From positions 150,150,438 through 150,214,437 of the forward strand of contig NC_035443.2 in the NCBI RefSeq assembly GCF_002127325.2: a stretch of DNA of 64,000 bases. The letters are read 5' to 3'. Source of the DNA: Helianthus annuus (lineage: Eukaryota; Streptophyta; Magnoliopsida; Asterales; Asteraceae). The notes under the pieces were generated by a model. The model was given only the letters and a program-made list of their open reading frames with translations. It was not told the origin of the DNA and ran no database searches. This document shows, one piece after another, positions 32,585-45,443 of this stretch. Both the position numbers and the translations under genes were made by a program. Every line of letters begins with the position of its first letter. Position 1 is the first letter of the stretch.

Positions 32585-32690
32585 TAGCCCAGGGTCTTTA
32601 TTTTTTACAAATAATCTCTGAATAATAATTCATTACAATATAGCCCTAAGAAGGTAAAATGACAAGAATGCCGTCATGTGCAAGGCACAT

Positions 32691-34945
32691 TGTCACACCC
32701 CCAAAATCCACACGCGGAGTACCACCGCTTGGAGGCGTGACATGACCAGGATCAAGCCACCAATCATTTCGAACATAATAAGTAATAATAAATGTAAGTG
32801 TATATCAACCCACAATATGAAAGGTGTTCAAATAACATAGTTTAAGTAGCGGAAGCATAGTATAAAATCAAACGTAATTATTAAGTTTTCAACTGTCATA
32901 AGTGTTTATCAAAACATCCATCATCCGTGCCCACAACGACTGCGCCTCCCGTGCAAGCTCCATGAGTACCTAAGGTCCTGCAAGGCATGTAACAGAGAGT
33001 CAACAACTAGTTGAGCGAGTTCACAGTTGTTTGTTCAGTAATAGTAATCGTATTGTAAATCGTATGTTCGTTTAGTAATCCATGTATCGTATGTATTTGT
33101 ATCGCAGCTCTCTAGGCATGTGTGCGAAGTTTAGTGTATGGTTCGCAGCCATTCTAGGCATGTGTGCGAAGATTAGTTCTATTATCGCAGCCATTCCCGG
33201 CGTGTGTGCGAAGAGAAGTATTTGTATCACTAGTCTAGCAGTATCTATCAATATCCCTTCCTCTCCCGAGGCCCATAGTATGTAGTCCCGATAATAACTT
33301 AGGTACAAGAAATCTTCCAAACCCATTCCCGACCCTGGGAACCCATGCCTTGGTAAGAGTGTAAACTCACCTTGGTTTGCTCGGCAGATACACAGAAAGG
33401 TTACTTGAACTAAGAGTGGTCAACCACGTCCTAACAGGGTTACCATACAAGTCAGGTTTTGGTTTCGAGTAGTGCACATAAGTATCACATAAGCTAGCAG
33501 GGGATTAACACATATCGATTATGGCAAACACACCGTGCACGTAAACATATTAGCAGTCAATTCCATAACATTTGATACTTGTACGATCCAAAGGTAAAGC
33601 CCAATAAACAGGCGGCCCAACATGTTGTGCGGTCGGCACAGCCTTGTGCGACCCACATCATGTTGTGCGATTCAGATAAACATCCGGCCCAAATAGCAAG
33701 AAGCCCAAGCAAATCTATAAGCATAAACACGGCCCAATCAATTAAGCCTAAGCCTTGTGCGATCCGGACAGCTTGTACGATCCGGTCGACTTGTGTGGTC
33801 CGATTGGGTTGTGCGACTGGGATTGGGATGTGAGGCCCAATAGCACAACAATTCAAATAGTTCGTGTGTGGCCCAACATCTTGTGCGATCGGCACCAGCT
33901 TGTGCGATCCACAATATGTTGTGCGATCATGCATCGTTAAACAGTACCTAGTGTATCATCTGTTGTACCTTAGCATATTCTAACTTGTGCGATACACTTG
34001 TGTGATTGGGCTCTTGTGCGATCAGAGCCCTTGTATGATGGGTTTTAAATCCCAAATATTATGGCAATCAGTTACATAGCATTTATCTTGTAAATCAATT
34101 ACATAGTTTCCATTTATTTGATCAATCAATCACAATCAACAGTTTCAAACTTAGTCAATATTCGATCAAACAAGCATTTTCCATACAATTTCTCATAAAA
34201 TCTAATCGATCAAAGCATGAACAACAATTTACCCCTCAACATTCAATCAGATTAAACCCCGTTATTTACACATGTCATTCGAGTTCGATCACATCACAGC
34301 CGATTAATTCAGGCATTCGAATCTAGTTCTATAGTGTGAAATCCGATTTACATGAACAAATTTCTAATACACATAAGCAAGCTGATTTCATGAACACTAA
34401 GATCAAACCATTCGGATACGGATAAAACACATACATGGTCGATTACTTTCATTCATGCCTAATCACATAACATTCGAACCAATCATAACAATACATCATC
34501 ATGTAAGCATGTATAGCATAACATCATAAAATCATGGAAGCAAGTAGTTAACATACTAACCGATTAGAGAATGAACAAGGATTGATCCGAATAAGAAAAG
34601 ATCTTCGATAGGGAAGATGTGTTGCCGTCGAGTTCTAGAGAGAAGGAAGAGAGCAAGTAGGGTTTTTGTGTGTGTATGAGTGTTTGCAACTAATGAGAGA
34701 ACAACCCCAATGATGGGTGTTTGTTTTCGTTTAAGGGTAGTGGGCCGAACCCTCATTTGGGCTGCCCATTGATCCGTGTACAAAGAGTGTAGCCCAAATG
34801 GGCTTGTGCGATCGGCCCAGATGAACTTGTGTGATCGGGTTCAAATACGTAATAACACATAACATAATATACATTCATTAATCGTAATAGTTCACATAAT
34901 CACATAGCGTTACACAAAGATAGGTTCGAAATACGAGTTGTCACA
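32691..34945 (-). repeat. Tk-B 3' LTR (2255 bp)
   Basis: The + strand starts TGTCACACCCCC and ends ATACGAGTTGTCACA. It carries tatcgcagcc...gtgtgcgaag repeats (33090-33235) and a field of ttgtgcgatc repeats (33575-34030). It is about 73 bases shorter than the 5' LTR, mainly through loss of repeat units near 33090. Confidence 0.92.
33575..34030. repeat. ttgtgcgatc repeat field in the Tk-B LTR
   Basis: About 14 degenerate copies of cttgtgcgatccgg / gttgtgcgatcgg interspersed with ggcccaa. The field recurs in the 5' LTR at about 50378-50835 and single copies lie near 34803. Confidence 0.8.
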
Positions 34946-35007
34946 TTATCCCTAACTTAAAAGAAATTTCATCCCGAAATTTGGTACGTACTCACTGAGG
35001 AAGCTAG

Positions 35008-36122
35008 TCAAGTTGCATGGTTTTCCTGGGGTGTCACATCCTCCCCCCGTTGATCTGGAATTTCATCCCGAAATTCCGTGGTAGCTTCAGCCTCAGTAGT
35101 GGTTGTACAGTTCGCGAACAATTGGGGGTACTTTTCTTTTATTTGATCTTCTCGTTCCCAGGTGAACTCTAGGCCACGACGGGAGTTCCAACGAACTCGA
35201 ACAAGAGGTATTCTGGTGTGCTTGAGGACCTTAACATCCCGGTCCGTGATTTCTACTGGTTCCTCGACGAATCGCAACTGCTCGTCGATAGTGAGCTCCT
35301 TCAAAGGAACTATGAGGGTCTCATCTGACAGACACTTCTTTAGATTCGACACGTGAAAAATGTTGTGAACTGCACCGAGTTCAGCTGGTAGCTTCAGTCT
35401 GTAGGCTACTTTGCCTATTCTTTCTATGATCTCGAACGGTCCGACGTACCGCGGATTGAGTTTACCCCGTTTGCCAAAACGAACTACACCCTTCCAGGGC
35501 GAAACTTTGAGTAGCACTCGATCCCCAACTAGGAACTCGAGTGGTTTCCTGCGCTTATCAGCGTAACTTTTCTGATGGTCACGAGCCGCCGCCATGTGTT
35601 GCCGTATCTGAGCAATCCGTTCAGTAGCATCAACTACCATTTCTGGTCCTGTGATTTGACTATCCCCCACCTCTGCCCAGCAGAGAGGTGACCGGCATCT
35701 ACGTCCGTACAATGCCTCGAATGGAGCGGCTTGTGTGCTGGTATGGTAACTGTTATTGTATGAAAACTCCACTAAAGGGAGATGCTTTTCCCAGCTGTTG
35801 CCGAAATCAATAACACATGCCCGAAGCATGTCTTCTAGGGTTTGAATCGTGCGTTCAGACTGCCCATCCGTCTGAGGGTGATAAGCTGTGCTCATGTCTA
35901 ATCGAGAGCAAAAAGATTTGTGCATCGCTTGCCATAGTTCTGAAGTAAATCGTGCATCACGATCCGAAATAATAGAGGTTGGCACCCCGTGCCTTGAGAC
36001 AACTTCCTTGAGATATACGTCTGCTAGAGTGGAGAACTTGTCCGTTTCCTTAATAGCTAAGAAATGAGCAGACTTAGTGAGTCGATCCACGATCACCCAA
36101 GTAGTGTCGTTCCCACGCTGTG
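35008..36122 (-). pseudogene. pol: Tk-B integrase C-terminal part and chromodomain-like tail
   Basis: From [13 protein letters not shown] onward this includes [13 protein letters not shown] and [10 protein letters not shown] (second Asp and Glu of the integrase triad). The C-terminal domain follows ([20 protein letters not shown]), then the chromodomain-like segment [20 protein letters not shown]. The first catalytic Asp lies in the other piece at 45444 onward. The break at 36122/36123 is the Tk-C insertion. Confidence 0.85.
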
Positions 36123-38215
36123 TGTCACACCCCCAAAATCCACACGCGGAGTACCACCGCTTGGAGGCGTGACATGACCAGGATTAAGCCATCAATCATA
36201 TTGGACATAGCATAATATAAATGAGATAGTTCGTAAAACCCAATTCAATACAATTGATGTTCTAAACCAAACATAGTATCAATAGCGGAAGCGTAATAAT
36301 GAAAATCCAAAGTATGTAAATGTAAATCCAAAGTAATCTTAAGTTTGATTGTTTAAACGTCTTAACATGGCATCCACGATCCATGTTCCACAACGACCTG
36401 CTCCTTCCTAGTGCAAGCTCCATAAGTACCTAAGGTCCTGCAAGGCATGCAGCAGAGAGTCAACAACTAGTTGAGCGAGTTCACAGTTAATAGTTCATTA
36501 ATAGTATAGTGTGAGTAGTAGTATGTTCGTTCGTTATGTCATGTATCGTATTAGTTTCCATCGCGGCCTCCCAGGCAGGTATGCGAAGATATTAGGGAAT
36601 GTTTTTCCCAAGTATTCTAGACTAGGTTTATTTGTATCGCGGCCTCCCAGGCAGGTGTGCGAAGATTAGTAAATTTAGTTCGCGGCCTTCCTAAGGCAGG
36701 TGTGCGAAGTCAGTCATAATATCGCGGCCAACCCTTGGCAGGTGTGCGAAGATCAGTTCAATAAGTGTTACTACTCTAGCCGTATCTTATCGTTAGGTTC
36801 TATCATCTGAGTATATAGAATAAGTCATCCAATCCCATTCCCACCCGGGAACCCCATGCCTTGGCTGTGTGAACTCACCTTGGGTTTGCTCGGTATGCTA
36901 AGTATGTGCTCGAAGTAAATCAATCACGTCCTAGGGTATGCACGTATACACAATCAGTTTGTATTCATTTTGTTCACGTAGAGACATATCACCAAGTAGC
37001 ACATTGCACGTATTCAAGATTATGCAAGTCATGATCATCATTTAACAGCAGTTAGTTAATACAGTTAACTTCTAACAGAGTCTATCTAGGTTACTGTGCA
37101 AGTTATCCAAGTTGACGAATTACAGGTCGGCGTAACATATTCTATTTCGTTGACTTCCCTTGGCGAAACACCAGTTTATTTCGTCAATTTCTGTTTGGCG
37201 AATCAGGGTTGTGATTCGTTGACTGCCCTTGGCGAAACACATCCTGTTTCGCCGAGGGTCCTGTTTCGCCAACACGTCAGTTACGTCAAATATCAGTTAC
37301 GTCGAATATCAATTACGTCAATAATCAGTTACAGTTTTTGCAGGAAACCCTAGTCGTTCTAGAACAGCCGTCAATCTCAACTTTCAATCATACGGAACTC
37401 AATACGTACATATCATCATCATCATACAGATTCATCATAAGGAAATCGTTCAATACCGCGCATCATCATCAAATTACACATGATCAGCAAGATATAAATA
37501 TGTAAGCAGATTCCTGACATTTAACATTTAACATTAAACGTGTATTGGATCCATATTACATCCCTAAGTTTTGCAACATCAGACCGACACTAAAGACCAA
37601 AGCCTAGTCAACACCATCAACCCAAACACGGTCATTATCTAGCATGATCCTTCATGGTTTCAAACAAGAGCAGTAATGGATGATATAGGCAAGCAATCAC
37701 ACATAGATAAACACTAACCGTAATGAACAGGGAAGCAACTAGATCGGTTCGGGACTTCGAGGACACTAGGTTGCCGTCAACAGAGAAAGAGAGCCCTAGG
37801 GTTTTTCTGATTTCGCTAAAGTGTGACAGAGGAAGTGGTTCCGTATAACTTATATGTGCAAAAAGGTCCTGGGCCCTAAATGGGCTTGACGAATCTGATG
37901 GGCCGGCGAATCACATTTGATTCGTCGAGACTAGGTTTGGCGAAACACACTTGTGTTTCGTCGAGTCACTATTGGCGAATCACCTGATTCGTCGAATCCT
38001 AAGTGAGCTTAATTCCGTAATGGGCTTAATCAGTTACAATCTCATGTTACACTTACACAACCAACCACATACTCATGAAATCACAAAACACTTTATCATA
38101 TCATAACGTGTACATTACAAGTCAAACAAATCAAACAACTAAACAGTCGAAGTCAACGGTCAAAGTCAACATGCATTTAATGCGAAAGTGAAAGTCAAAA
38201 GTTCGAGTTGTCACA
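36123..38215 (-). repeat. Tk-C 3' LTR (2093 bp)
   Basis: The + strand starts TGTCACACCCCC and ends TTCGAGTTGTCACA. It contains four tatcgcggcc...gtgtgcgaag units (36560-36760) and a field of ggcgaaacac / cgaatca / tttcgtcga repeats (37110-37300 and 37880-38000). Confidence 0.93.
37110..37320. repeat. gcgaaacac / gcgaatca repeat field in the Tk-C LTR
   Basis: Short alternations of cttggcgaaacac, tttcgtcga, gttgacg and gcgaatca, then cagttacgtc repeated three to four times. It is repeated at 44330-44545 in the 5' LTR. Confidence 0.75.
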
Positions 38216-38234
38216 TTATCCCCAACTTAAAAGA
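38216..38234 (-). other. Polypurine tract of Tk-C
   Basis: The minus strand reads aagttggggataa next to the 3' LTR, identical in core to the Tk-A tract. Confidence 0.75.
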
Positions 38235-38291
38235 AATTTCGTCCCGAAATTTAGTACGTACCCACTGAGGAAGCTAGATAGGTTGCATCGT

Positions 38292-40052
38292 TCACTGGTT
38301 TTCTTGGGGTGTCACATCCTTCCCCCGTTGATCTGGAATTTCGTCCCAAAATTCCGTGGTAGTAGCTTCAGCCTCAGCAGTGGTTGTATTGGTTTCGAAT
38401 AACTGGGGATACTTTTCTGTCATCTGATCTTCGCGTTCCCAGGTGTACTCTGGGCCACGACCGGAGTTCCAACGAACTCGAACAAGAGGGATTCTCTTGT
38501 TTTTGAGGACCTTAACATCCCGGTCCGTGATTTCAACCGGCTCCTCGACGAACTGCAACCGCTCGTCGATAGTGAGTTCCTTAAAAGGAACTATGAGGGT
38601 CTCATCTGACAGGCACTTCTTCAGATTCGACACGTGAAAGACATTGTGAACTGCACCGAGTTCAGCTGGTAAGTTTAGCTTGTATGCCACTTTGCCAATC
38701 TTCTCAATGATCTCAAACGGTCCGACGTACCGCGGATTTAGTTTGCCTCGCTTGCCAAAGCGAACCACACCCTTCCAGGGTGAGACTTTAAGTAAAACCC
38801 GGTCCCCGACCTGAAATTCCAATGGCTTCCTACGCTTATCAGCGTAGCTTTTCTGACGGTCGCGAGCTGCCGCCATACGTTGCCGTATTTGTGCAATCTT
38901 TTCCGTGGCGTCCACTACAATTTCTGGACCCGTGATCTGACTATCCCCCACCTCTGCCCAACAGAGAGGTGACCGGCATTTACGCCCGTACAATGCCTCG
39001 AATGGAGCGGCTTGTATGCTGGTGTGATAACTGTTATTGTATGAGAATTCCACCAAAGGGAGATGCTTTTCCCAGCCGTTGCCGAAATCAATAACACATG
39101 CCCGAAGCATGTCTTCGAGAGTCTGGATTGTTCGCTCTGACTGCCCATCCGTCTGAGGATGATAAGCTGTGCTCATATCTAACCGGGAGCCAAAAGCCTT
39201 GTGCATCGCTTGCCATAGCTCTGACGTGAATCGTGCATCCCGATCCGAAATGATAGAGGTGGGCACCCCGTGCCTCGAAACGACTTCTTTAAGATAAACG
39301 TCTGCGAGAGTGGAGAACTTATCCGTTTCCTTTATAGCCAGGAAGTGTGCAGACTTGGTGAGTCGATCCACGATCACCCATATAGTATCATTCCCACGCT
39401 GGGATCTGGGTAGGCCTGTAACAAAATCCATGGAAATTTCCTCCCATTTCCATTGCGGTATCTTGGGTTGCTGAAGTAGGCCCGCTGGTTTCTGATACTC
39501 CACTTTGACTTTTGCACATGTCAAACACTTGCCGACGTATGTAGCGATGTGGCCTTTCATGCCAGGCCACCAGTATGTTGTTCTGAGATCGTGGTACATT
39601 TTATCCGACCCTGGATGTACCGAGTAGCGAGACTTGTGTGCTTCGTCCATGACAAGCTCTCGTAAACCGCCATAAAGTGGGACCCAAATACGCCCTGTTA
39701 CATAGTAGGCGCCGTCTTCCTTTTGTTCCATTCGTTGCCTTGAGCCCCGTAAGGCTTCAGCCTTGACGTTTTCGGGTTTCAATCCTTCTATCTGAGCAGT
39801 ACGTATCTGTGCAGGAAGACTGGACTGAATAGTGAGCTGCAAAGCTCGCACACGCCTAGGTGTAGTATCTTTCCGACTGAGGGCGTCAGCCACAACATTG
39901 GCTTTTCCTGGATGGTACTTAATAGCGCATTCGTAATCGTTCAAAAGTTCAACCCACCTTCGTTGACGCATGTTCAAATCCTTTTGCTTAAGGATATGCT
40001 CGAGACTCCTGTGATCGGTGTAAATTGTGCACTTGGTACCGTACAGGTAGTG
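38292..40052 (-). pseudogene. pol: Tk-C RNase H end, integrase, chromodomain-like tail
   Basis: The frame is open below a TGA at about 40053-40055, where Tk-A and Tk-B have a Trp codon in [10 protein letters not shown]. It contains the end of RNase H ([30 protein letters not shown]) and the integrase zinc region ([11 protein letters not shown]..., CLTCAKV). The complete D,D35E set follows ([23 protein letters not shown]), then the chromodomain-like end at about 38350-38520. Integrase itself looks complete. Confidence 0.87.
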
Positions 40053-40055
40053 TCG

Positions 40056-42841
40056 TCATATCTTAAGCACGAAAACAACGGCTCCCAGCTCTAAATCGTG
40101 CGTTTTGTAGTTCCGTTCATGAACCTTGAGTTGTCGCGAAGCGTAAGCAATAACTTTATCCCGTTGCATCAATACACACCCAGGAACCTGTATCGACGCG
40201 TCACAATAAACCACAAAGTCATCCGTGCCCTCTGGCAATGAGAGAATATGTGCGCTGCAAAGCCTATCCTTTAAGTACTGGAAAGCGGTTTCCTGGGAAT
40301 CTCACCAACGGTAGGTGACACCTTTCTGTGTCAGTAGTGTAAGCGGTTGTGCGATCTTGGAGAAGTCTTTGATAAATCGTCTGTAGTAACCCGCCAAACC
40401 CAAGAATTGGCGTATTTCCGTTGGTGTACGCGGTACAGGCCAGTTCCTGATCGAATCTACCTTGGATGGATCAACATGAATCCCATCCCTGTTCACCACA
40501 TGGCCTAAGAAGTGGACTTCACGATGCCAGAAGTCGCATTTGGAAAACTTGGTGTACAATTGCTCCTTTCGAAGAAGTTCCAAAATCAATCGTAGGTGTT
40601 GTTCGTGCTCCTCTTGACTCTTGGAGTAAGTCAGAATGTCGTCGATGAAAACGATGACGAACTTGTCTAGATAGGGTTTGCACACCCTGTTCATAAGGTC
40701 CATAAATACGGCAAGCGCGTTCGTTAACCCAAATGGCATGACGAGAAACTCGTAGTGACCGTAGCGAGTTCTGAAAGCGGTTTTAGAGACGTCCTCATCC
40801 CGGACTCTCAGCTGATGATACCCTGACCTCAAGTTTATCTTGGAGTAGTAGCTCGACCCTTGGAACTGGTCGAATAAGTCGTCTATACGTGGAAGAGGAT
40901 AACGGTTCTTCACCGTCACTTTGTTCAGTTCACGGTAGTCGATGCACATCCTGAAAGTGCCATCCTTCTTTTTCACGAAAAGTACTGGAGCTCCCCAAGG
41001 CGATGAGCTTGGACGAATAAAGCCCTTTTCCAAAAGCTCTTGTAGTTGCTTTGACAATTCTTCCTGTTCAGTTGGAGCCAAATGATACGGTGCTCGAGCT
41101 ATGGGTGCTGCTCCAGGAGCTAACTCAATCTGGAATTCGACCTGGCGATGAGGCGGTAGCCCAGGTAAATCTTCAGGAAACACCTGAGGAAAGTCGCGTA
41201 ATACTGGTATATCCTCCAACTTCTTTTCTTTCGCTGATGTATCAGTAACAAGTGCCAAGATGGCAGTGTGCCCCTTTCGTAAACATTTCTGAGCCTTCAA
41301 GAAAGAGATGATGCCAACCACAACACCACTCTTGTCGCCTTGAACTTCGAGAGGTTTTTGACTAGAGCGAGGAATACAAATGATCTTTTCCTTGCATAAA
41401 ATCTCTGCGTGATGTTGGGATAACCAATCCATACCGATGACGACGTCGAAACTACCCAAAACTATGGGTATAAGATCAATCGAGAAGGTCTGACCAGCTA
41501 AAACGATGCTACAACCCTTGATTACATGTGCGGCTTCTACACTTTTACCATTTGCTAACTCTACGACATGTTTGGTGTTTAGGGGTGTTGGTGTACGTTT
41601 TAACAATTTACTCATTTTGAAGGACATATAACTTGTATCAGCACCCGAATCAAATAAGACAGTAACATAAATATCGTCGAGAAGAAACTTACCCATAACC
41701 ACATTGGGATCATTCATTGCGTCGCCCCGACCCAGCACAAAAGCACGACCTCGAGCTTCGTTGCCATTGTTGTTGTTGTTTCCCCCGTTGTTGTTGTTCC
41801 GGTTGCCCTGGTTATTGTTGTTGTTGCGATTCTGGTTCTGGTTCAATTGAGGGCAATCACGTTTGAAGTGGCCTTCAGCCCCACACTGGAAACATCCCCG
41901 GTTTCCACGCTGTGGCTGCTGCTGTTGGTTCTGTGGAGCTGGTAATTGTAGTTGCTGGTTCTGATTTGCTGGCCGTGAGCTTCTACAATCCTTAGCCTCA
42001 TGACCCATCTTGAGGCATCTTTGACAACGTTCTCTGCGACATCTTCCACTGTGGTGTTTGTTGCACCTACTACACCATGGGTGAATTCCCCGATATCCAC
42101 CCTGCCCCTGACTGCCTGATGATTGCTGATTCGGACTCTGGTAATCATTAGTCTTGCGCTGCTGTGCTTGAGACTGGACAGAAACTGATCCCTTGCTAGA
42201 ATCCCCCTCCCATTTCCTCTTGTTGTCATTGGGGGTAGTAGAAGTAGTAACAGCAGTAGTGGTAGCACTGATGCATTTTGGCAGCTTGTTCTGTTCCACT
42301 GCCTGATCGGTGAGTCGATGGGCAAGATGCTGAATGTCTTGGATGTTGTTAAGGTTAGCCGACGTCACGTGACTCTGAATTTCTGGCGCAAGCCCCTTGA
42401 GATACAACTCAATGCGCTTAACTGGAGGGTCCACCATCGTTGGACACAAGATGGCCAGTTCGTTTGATCGTTTCGTATAAGCTTCGATTTCTGACCCCGT
42501 CATTTTCAGATGATACAGTTCCACCTCCAACTTGTGGATGTCATCACACGTGCAGTATTCTCGTTTGATCAGTTCCTTGAAATCTTCCTAAGGTGTGGCG
42601 TTAGCAGCTGCCAACCCTAGGATCTGAACTTGCGCGTTCCACCAGGTTAGCGCAATCCCTTCCAACGTGCCAGTGGCGTACTTGACCCTGCGAGCCTCAG
42701 GGCATTCACACATCTCAAATACCGACTCGAGCTTTTCAAACCAATGGAGGAGTCCCACTGCCCCCTCGGTGCCACTGAAAGTGCTTGGACGACAGTCCAT
42801 GAAGTTCTTGAATGTGCAGACAGGTTGTGGAGCGTTTTGAC
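40056..42841 (-). pseudogene. gag-pol: Tk-C gag, protease and RT with nonsense codons
   Basis: One frame broken by TAG (about 42588-42590; Trp in Tk-A and Tk-B) and TGA (about 40299-40301; Gly in relatives). It has the gag core, a Cys/His-rich pair ([20 protein letters not shown], then [14 protein letters not shown] near residue 213 of the 742-codon piece starting at 42530) and protease with LFDSGADTS (Asp294). RT carries FIDDIL (Asp630-Asp631). RT motif A reads [11 protein letters not shown], so the first catalytic Asp is Asn (position 566, bases 40833-40835). The enzyme should be dead. Confidence 0.87.
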
Positions 42842-42937
42842 CTATTGTGCATAGAATAGGACAATGTTAAATACAAGGGTTGATTTAGGAATGTAGGATT
42901 CAAAGATCCTAGTGTGTATCCCATCCGCAGGGTATAC
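42842..42937 (-). other. Putative gag mini-intron of Tk-C (96 bp)
   Basis: Minus-strand donor a|GTATACCC and acceptor ATAG|GTCAAAAC, both phase 1. Removing it joins the MSRRVNMTQAQLT exon (from 43028) to the QNAPQPVCTFKNFMDCRP exon. It contains a TTTAAC branch-like motif and a T-rich stretch before the acceptor. Confidence 0.65.
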
Positions 42938-43330
42938 TACCTGCTGGTGCAGCTGCAAGTGCCGTAGCTACTCGTTCATTGATAAGTGCCGTCAACTGGG
43001 CTTGAGTCATGTTCACACGTCTAGACATGATCTTCATAGTAAAAGTAGAATAAGTGAGAAAGGTTCTCGAGTAGTGCGATGACAGAAAAGTGTAAGCACA
43101 TAGGTATTCTCATGTAATGACGTATAGTAGGCAATCTAAGCATACTACGAGAGAGGTTCTATATAGTTCTAGCAAGCTGGTAATAAACGTAAACCTTATT
43201 ACCTAGGATGTTGGGTCTTGCACGTGGAGCGAAGCGTCGTTGTGGATCGTTGAGAGCACTGTTCTGGTTATAGTCTGGTTTTAATAAAAACGTTTTTCCC
43301 ATATTAAAACCAAGTTCTCTATAACCAATG

Positions 43331-43342
43331 GCTCTGATACCA
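43331..43342 (-). other. Tk-C primer-binding site, tRNA-Met type
   Basis: The minus strand reads TGGTATCAGAGC three bases inside the 5' LTR. Confidence 0.92.
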
Positions 43343-43345
43343 ATC

Positions 43346-45438
43346 TGTCACACCCCCAAAATCCACACGTGGAGTACCACCGCTTGGAGGCATGAGATGA
43401 CCAGGATTAAGCCATCAATCATATTGAACATAGCATAATATAAATGAGATAGTTCGTAAAACCCAATTCAATACAATTGATGTTCTAAACCAAACATAGT
43501 ATCAATAGCGGAAGCGTAATAATGAAAATCCAAAGTATGTAAATGTAAATCCAAAGTAATGTTAAGTTTGATTGTTTAAACATTTTAACATGGCATCCAC
43601 GATCCATGTTCCACAACGACCTGCTCCTTCCTAGTGCAAGCTCTATAAGTACCTAAGGTCCTGCAAGGCATGCAGCAGAGAGTCAACAACTAGTTGAGCG
43701 AGTTCACAGTTAATAGTTCATTAATAGTATAGTGTGAGTAGTAGTATGTTCGTTCGTTATGTCATGTATCGTATTAGTTTCCATCGCGGCCTCCCAGGCA
43801 GGTATGCGAAGATATTAGGGAATGTTTTTCCCAAGTATTCTAGACTAGGTTTATTTGTATCGCGGCCTCCCAGGCAGGTGTGCGAAGATTAGTAAATTTA
43901 GTTTGCGGCCTTCCTAAGGCAGGTGTGCGAAGTCAGTCATAATATCGCGGCCAACCCTTGGCAGGTGTGCGAAGATCAGTTCAATAAGTGTTACTAGTCT
44001 AGCCGTATCTTATCGTTAGGTTCTATCATCTAAGTATATACAATAAGTCATCCAATCCCATTCCCACCCGGGAACCCCATGCCTTGGCTGTGTGAACTCA
44101 CCTTGGGTTTGCTCGGTATGCTAAGTATGTGCTCGAAGTAAATCAATCACGTCCTAGGGTATGCACGTATACACAATCAGTTTGTATTCATTTTGTTCAC
44201 GTAGAGACATATCACCAAGTAGCACATTGCACGTATTCAAGATTATGCAAGTCATGATCATCATTTAACAACAGTTAGTTAATACAGTTAACTTCTAACA
44301 GAGTCTAACTAGGTTACTGTGCAAGTTATCCAAGTTGACGAATTACAGGTCGGCGTAACATATTCTGTTTAGTCGACTTCCCTTGGTGAAACACCAGTTT
44401 ATTTCGTCAATTTCTGTTTGGCGAATCAGGGTTGTGATTCGTTGACTGCCCTTGGCGAAACACATCCTGTTTCGCCGAGGGTCCTGTTTCGCCAACACGT
44501 CAGTTACGTCAAATATCAGTTACGTCGAATATCAATTACGTCAATAATCAGTTACAGTTTTTGTAGGAAACCCTAGTTGTTCTAGAACAGCCGTCAATCT
44601 CAACTATCAATCATACGGAACTCAATACGCACATATCATCATCATCATACAGATTCATCATAAGGAAATCGTTCAATACCGCGCATCATCATCAAATTAC
44701 ACATGATCAGCAAGATATAAATAGGTAAGCAGATTCCTGACATTTAACATTTAACATTAAACGTGTATTGGATCCATATTACATCCCTAAGTTTTGCAAC
44801 ATCAGACCGACACTAAAGACCAAAGCCTAGTCAACACCATCAACCCAAACACGGTCATTATCTAGCATGATCCTTCATGGTTTCAAACAAGAACAGTAAT
44901 GGATGATATAGGCAAGCAATCACACATAGAGAAACACTAACCGTAACGAACAGGGAAGCAACTAGATCGGTTCGGGACTTCGGGGACACTAGGTTGCCGT
45001 CAACAGAGAAAGAGAGCCCTAGGGTTTTTCTGATTTCGCTAAAGTGTGACAGAGGAAGTGGTTCCGTATAACTTATACGTGCAAAAAGGTCCTGGGCCCT
45101 GAATGGGCTTGACGAATCTGATGGGCCGGCGAATCACATTTGATTCGTCGAGACTAGGTTTGGCGAAACACACTTGTGTTTCGCCGAGTCACTATTGGCG
45201 AATCACCTGATTCGTCGAATCCTAAGTGAGCTTAATTCCGTAATGGGCTTAATCAGTTACAATCTCATGTTACACTTACACAACCAACCACATACTCATG
45301 AAATCACAAAACACTTTATCATATCACAACGTGTACATTACAAGTCAAACAAATCAAACAACTAAACAGTCGAAGTCAACGGTCAAAGTCAACGTGCATT
45401 TAATGCGAAAGTGAAAGTCGAAAGTTCGAGTTGTCACA
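43346..45438 (-). repeat. Tk-C 5' LTR (2093 bp)
   Basis: Same length as the 3' LTR with scattered substitutions (for example cgtgg/cgcgg and gcatgagatg/gcgtgacatg near its start). Confidence 0.93.
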
Positions 45439-45443
45439 GTGTG

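Larger units (their letters stand above)
32328..32596 (-). mobile_element. tRNA-derived SINE (269 bp)
   Basis: The minus strand starts GACCCTGGGCTATGGCTCAG. It carries an A box TGGCTCAGTGG (32574-32584) and a B box GAGTTCGATTCC (32523-32534), spaced as in tRNA genes for RNA polymerase III. It ends in a short A tract. The target duplication tttatttttttacaaa (32312-32327) and tttattttttacaaa (32597-32611) flanks it with one T difference. The body beyond the tRNA-like head is GC-rich and has no coding sense. A 78-codon frame across it is incidental. Confidence 0.87.
36123..45438 (-). mobile_element. Tk-C: chromovirus nested in the Tk-B integrase
   Basis: LTRs of equal length (36123-38215 and 43346-45438, 2093 bases each). 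The target CTGTG lies at 36118-36122 and, with one change, GTGTG at 45439-45443. Removing Tk-C and one target copy restores the Tk-B integrase codons [11 protein letters not shown]. The element has a tRNA-Met-type primer site, gag, protease, RT, RNase H, integrase and chromodomain-like tail, nearly all in one frame but with three nonsense codons. Confidence 0.94.
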
